A DNA stretch of 64,000 nucleotides from an uncultured Pseudomonadales bacterium (GTDB lineage Bacteria; Pseudomonadota; Gammaproteobacteria; Pseudomonadales; Azotimanducaceae). Where the stretch lies: assembly GCA_958296295.1 (NCBI GenBank), contig OY282460.1, forward strand, positions 2,418,001-2,482,000, read 5' to 3'. Below the pieces are notes generated by a model. That model had not been told where the DNA came from. It saw only the letters and a program-made list of their open reading frames with translations, and did not search any database. Of the stretch, positions 62,338-64,000 are shown in pieces (the first letter of the stretch is position 1; each line of letters starts with the position of its first letter). Both the position numbers and the translations under genes were made by a program.

Positions 62338-63366
62338 ATGAAACATGTGCTGGCCTTGCCGCTGGCCATCGTCGCCAGCGCGTCGATGGGCGGCCCCGTC
62401 TCGGTGACCGCGGTCGGGTTGGACGCCCACGATGGCGCGGTTCTGGAGTTCGGCTACGCGGATCCCCGCAACCCGGACGGCTTCGAGGTTCTTGGGTTGG
62501 CGCTGGTCGAAGAAGGGCGGGCCGAATTGCGGGCCGACATCGATACCGCGCTGGCCACCGAGTTCATCATCTTGGCCGACGATGGCGAACGCAGAGTGCG
62601 CGGCATCGTGGAACCCGGCGGCGAGCATCGGCTAAGCGCCCGGACGGACGGTGCATTGACGTTCTCCGGCGGGCGCTACCAATCCCTCATCGCCCCCTCC
62701 CCCACCGCACCGACCGAGACGCACATCGAACGCATGCGCCAGATATACCGCGGCGAGACCGATCCGCTCGCTCGGGCGCTCGCGCTGCGAGAGGCTTGGA
62801 AGGATCGCAACGGCGCCTGGCGTGACACCGAGGACGCCGAGCAGATGGCGGTGCTGGCCGAACTGGGCGAACTGGCCCCGGTGCGAGGCAATCTCAATGT
62901 CGCCCTCATCAACGCCGTGTTGGACCAACGCGACGCCGTCGCGGCGCGCGCCATCAAGGACTTCCAAGCCCCAACACTGGCCGGGCGGGAGGTCCGCCTG
63001 CGCGACGTGCTGCGCCAGAACAAGTACACGCTGGTCGAGTTCTGGGCCTCTTGGTGCGGCCCTTGCATCGCCGAGATTCCCCACTTGCAAACCGCCTATG
63101 AGCGGTTTCGCGCCGCAGGTTTCGAGATCCTCTCGGTCAACTTGGATGAGGACAGAGCGGCATGGCGGCAAGCGTCCGTGGACGACTACGCCATCGGTTG
63201 GCTGAACGTCTCGGACGGGCACGCGTTTGCGAGCCCGGTGGCGAAGCTCTACCGCGTGCGCGGCATTCCCGCCAACTTCCTCGTGGCCGCGGACGGCAAG
63301 ACGGTGGCGCGGCATCTGCGCGGCGAGGCGCTGTCGGAGAAGCTGGCCGATTTGCTCGACGGGTGA
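62338..63366 (+). CDS. TlpA-like thioredoxin-fold protein, exported
   Basis: 342 residues from ATG 62338 (MKHVLALPLAIVASASMGGP, a Sec signal). An N-terminal ~190-residue domain without clear family resemblance is followed by a TlpA/redoxin domain: FQAPTLAGREVRLRDVL, FWASWCGPCIAEIPHL (CxxC), LSVNLDEDRAAW and the cis-Pro loop VRGIPANFLVA. It probably reduces disulfides or heme-site thiols in the periplasm, relevant to cytochrome c maturation given the pentaheme protein in this window, though not adjacent. Its TGA overlaps the GTG of the next gene. Confidence 0.88.
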   Translation: MKHVLALPLAIVASASMGGPVSVTAVGLDAHDGAVLEFGYADPRNPDGFEVLGLALVEEGRAELRADIDTALATEFIILADDGERRVRGIVEPGGEHRLSARTDGALTFSGGRYQSLIAPSPTAPTETHIERMRQIYRGETDPLARALALREAWKDRNGAWRDTEDAEQMAVLAELGELAPVRGNLNVALINAVLDQRDAVAARAIKDFQAPTLAGREVRLRDVLRQNKYTLVEFWASWCGPCIAEIPHLQTAYERFRAAGFEILSVNLDEDRAAWRQASVDDYAIGWLNVSDGHAFASPVAKLYRVRGIPANFLVAADGKTVARHLRGEALSEKLADLLDG

Positions 63367-64000
63367 GGCGACCTATCCGCAGCATTGCCCGCAGCATTGC
63401 CCGCAAGACAGGCAGCCGTTTGCACGACACCGGCCCCCGTTTGCGACTGCCGCGCGGGCACCGCCCCCCGTGGCCACGATCGCCGCGCCGCGTTGTGGCC
63501 GCGATCATCTTGGCCGCCGGCGCGTTGGCCGCCACGTCGCCGAACGCCCAAACGAACGCCTTGGCCGAGGTGTTGAAGGCCGGGGCGGCGACGGAACGCC
63601 TCGATCTCGCCGCGATCGGCCGCTTGTACGACGAGGCCGTGCGCGATGGCGTCGGCGTGGGACGCACCGTGCGCCGGTTGCGCGCCTTCGCCGACGCGCC
63701 GGCGCGCCAAGCGCGGGCGCGCGCCAACACCTTGCTCGCCATCGCCCACCTGCACTGGCGCCACGGCGACCCGGACGCCGCTCTCGAGGCGGCCGATGCG
63801 GCTTGGGCGGTGCGCGAGTCCGTGGATGGCGCGCTGCTCAAGGCTCGGTTGCTGGACGCGAGAGGCGACCCCGCGGCCGCTGTCGTTTGGTACGAACGGG
63901 CTGCGGCGAACACGGCCCGCGAGCGCGAGAAAGAGTTCGTCGCCCTCCGACTCACCATGGCGCAAGCCACCGAGCGCAACATCGACGCCCTCGTGGCGCT
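63363..64000 (+). CDS. Exported TPR-like helical protein, 3' truncated by window edge
   Basis: About 212 codons from GTG 63363, which overlaps the TlpA stop (GTGA), continuing past the window end with no stop. A long basic n-region (RRPIRSIARSIARK) precedes a hydrophobic segment VVAAIILAAGALAATSPNAQT, a plausible Sec signal peptide with cleavage near NAQ. Downstream are alpha-helical TPR-like units (ANTLLAIAHLHWRHGDPDAALEAADAAW, ALLKARLLDARGDPAAAVVWYERAA). A 12-bp exact tandem repeat (CCGCAGCATTGC, 63377-63400) encodes RSIARSIA. No known family. Confidence 0.7.
   Translation, partial: MRRPIRSIARSIARKTGSRLHDTGPRLRLPRGHRPPWPRSPRRVVAAIILAAGALAATSPNAQTNALAEVLKAGAATERLDLAAIGRLYDEAVRDGVGVGRTVRRLRAFADAPARQARARANTLLAIAHLHWRHGDPDAALEAADAAWAVRESVDGALLKARLLDARGDPAAAVVWYERAAANTAREREKEFVALRLTMAQATERNIDALVA

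Overview
The window is chromosomal DNA of a GC-rich bacterium, most probably an uncultivated gammaproteobacterium. The backbone is the classical gammaproteobacterial block pyrG-kdsA-eno-ftsB-pcm-nlpD-fdxA / mutS / recA-recX-alaS-lysC-csrA, in the order known from Pseudomonas-type genomes. It lacks rpoS, surE, truD, ispD/ispF and cinA, and a DUF368 (PopT-type) gene sits between pcm and nlpD. Two ankyrin-repeat proteins, a Sel1-repeat protein, FG-GAP/CRTAC1 proteins and two AAA-ATPase/DUF1703 proteins give it the flavour of a marine or host-associated symbiont. That lifestyle is inference, not shown. No rRNA, tRNA, CRISPR array or integrase was found.

Layout. 1-6277: truncated Sel1 protein, then csrA (with a strong terminator), lysC, alaS and recX, all on the minus strand. 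6316-15668: a 9.4-kb accessory island separating recX from recA. It holds a frameshifted AAA ATPase, a TonB-dependent receptor, an AlbA_2/Schlafen-like protein, a decayed dual-OB/DUF488/DUF488 trio, an intact AAA-ATPase/DUF1703 nuclease and a fragment of a type III restriction subunit. 15746-16912: recA with an SOS box inside its promoter. 17167-22422: a large carboxypeptidase-regulatory-repeat protein and mutS. 22503-29868: fdxA, nlpD, popT-like, pcm, ftsB, eno, kdsA and pyrG, a minus-strand run with many overlapping stop/start codons.

30268-38252: a three-gene operon encoding a TPR/FG-GAP lipoprotein, a membrane-anchored pentaheme cytochrome c with TPRs, and a CRTAC1/ASPIC-UnbV protein. This is the most likely under-described functional system here. 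38354-42034: PPK2, an F420-type luciferase-like oxidoreductase and acetoacetyl-CoA synthetase. 42193-46971: a PQQ-type beta-propeller protein with an exact 63-bp in-frame tandem duplication, a long ankyrin protein and an enoyl-CoA hydratase. 47002-48673: a complete IS1380-like insertion sequence with inverted ends and a 7-bp target duplication. 48831-52562: TauD-family dioxygenase, a second AAA/DUF1703 protein, a second ankyrin protein. 52908-57744: two ABC exporter half-subunits, the first with a duplicated N-terminal membrane module. 57834-60847: gltX and class I fumarase. 61064-64000: lipoprotein amidohydrolase, TlpA-like thioredoxin protein, and a TPR protein running off the end.

Reading the genes together: the backbone covers DNA repair (recA/recX/mutS), translation (alaS, gltX), cell-wall and lipid A precursors (popT-like, kdsA, lysC, nlpD, ftsB) and central metabolism (eno, fumarase, pyrG). 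The accessory parts are envelope redox and export modules plus a partly ruined defence-type island. Exact short tandem duplications (12-63 bp) recur in several unrelated genes.
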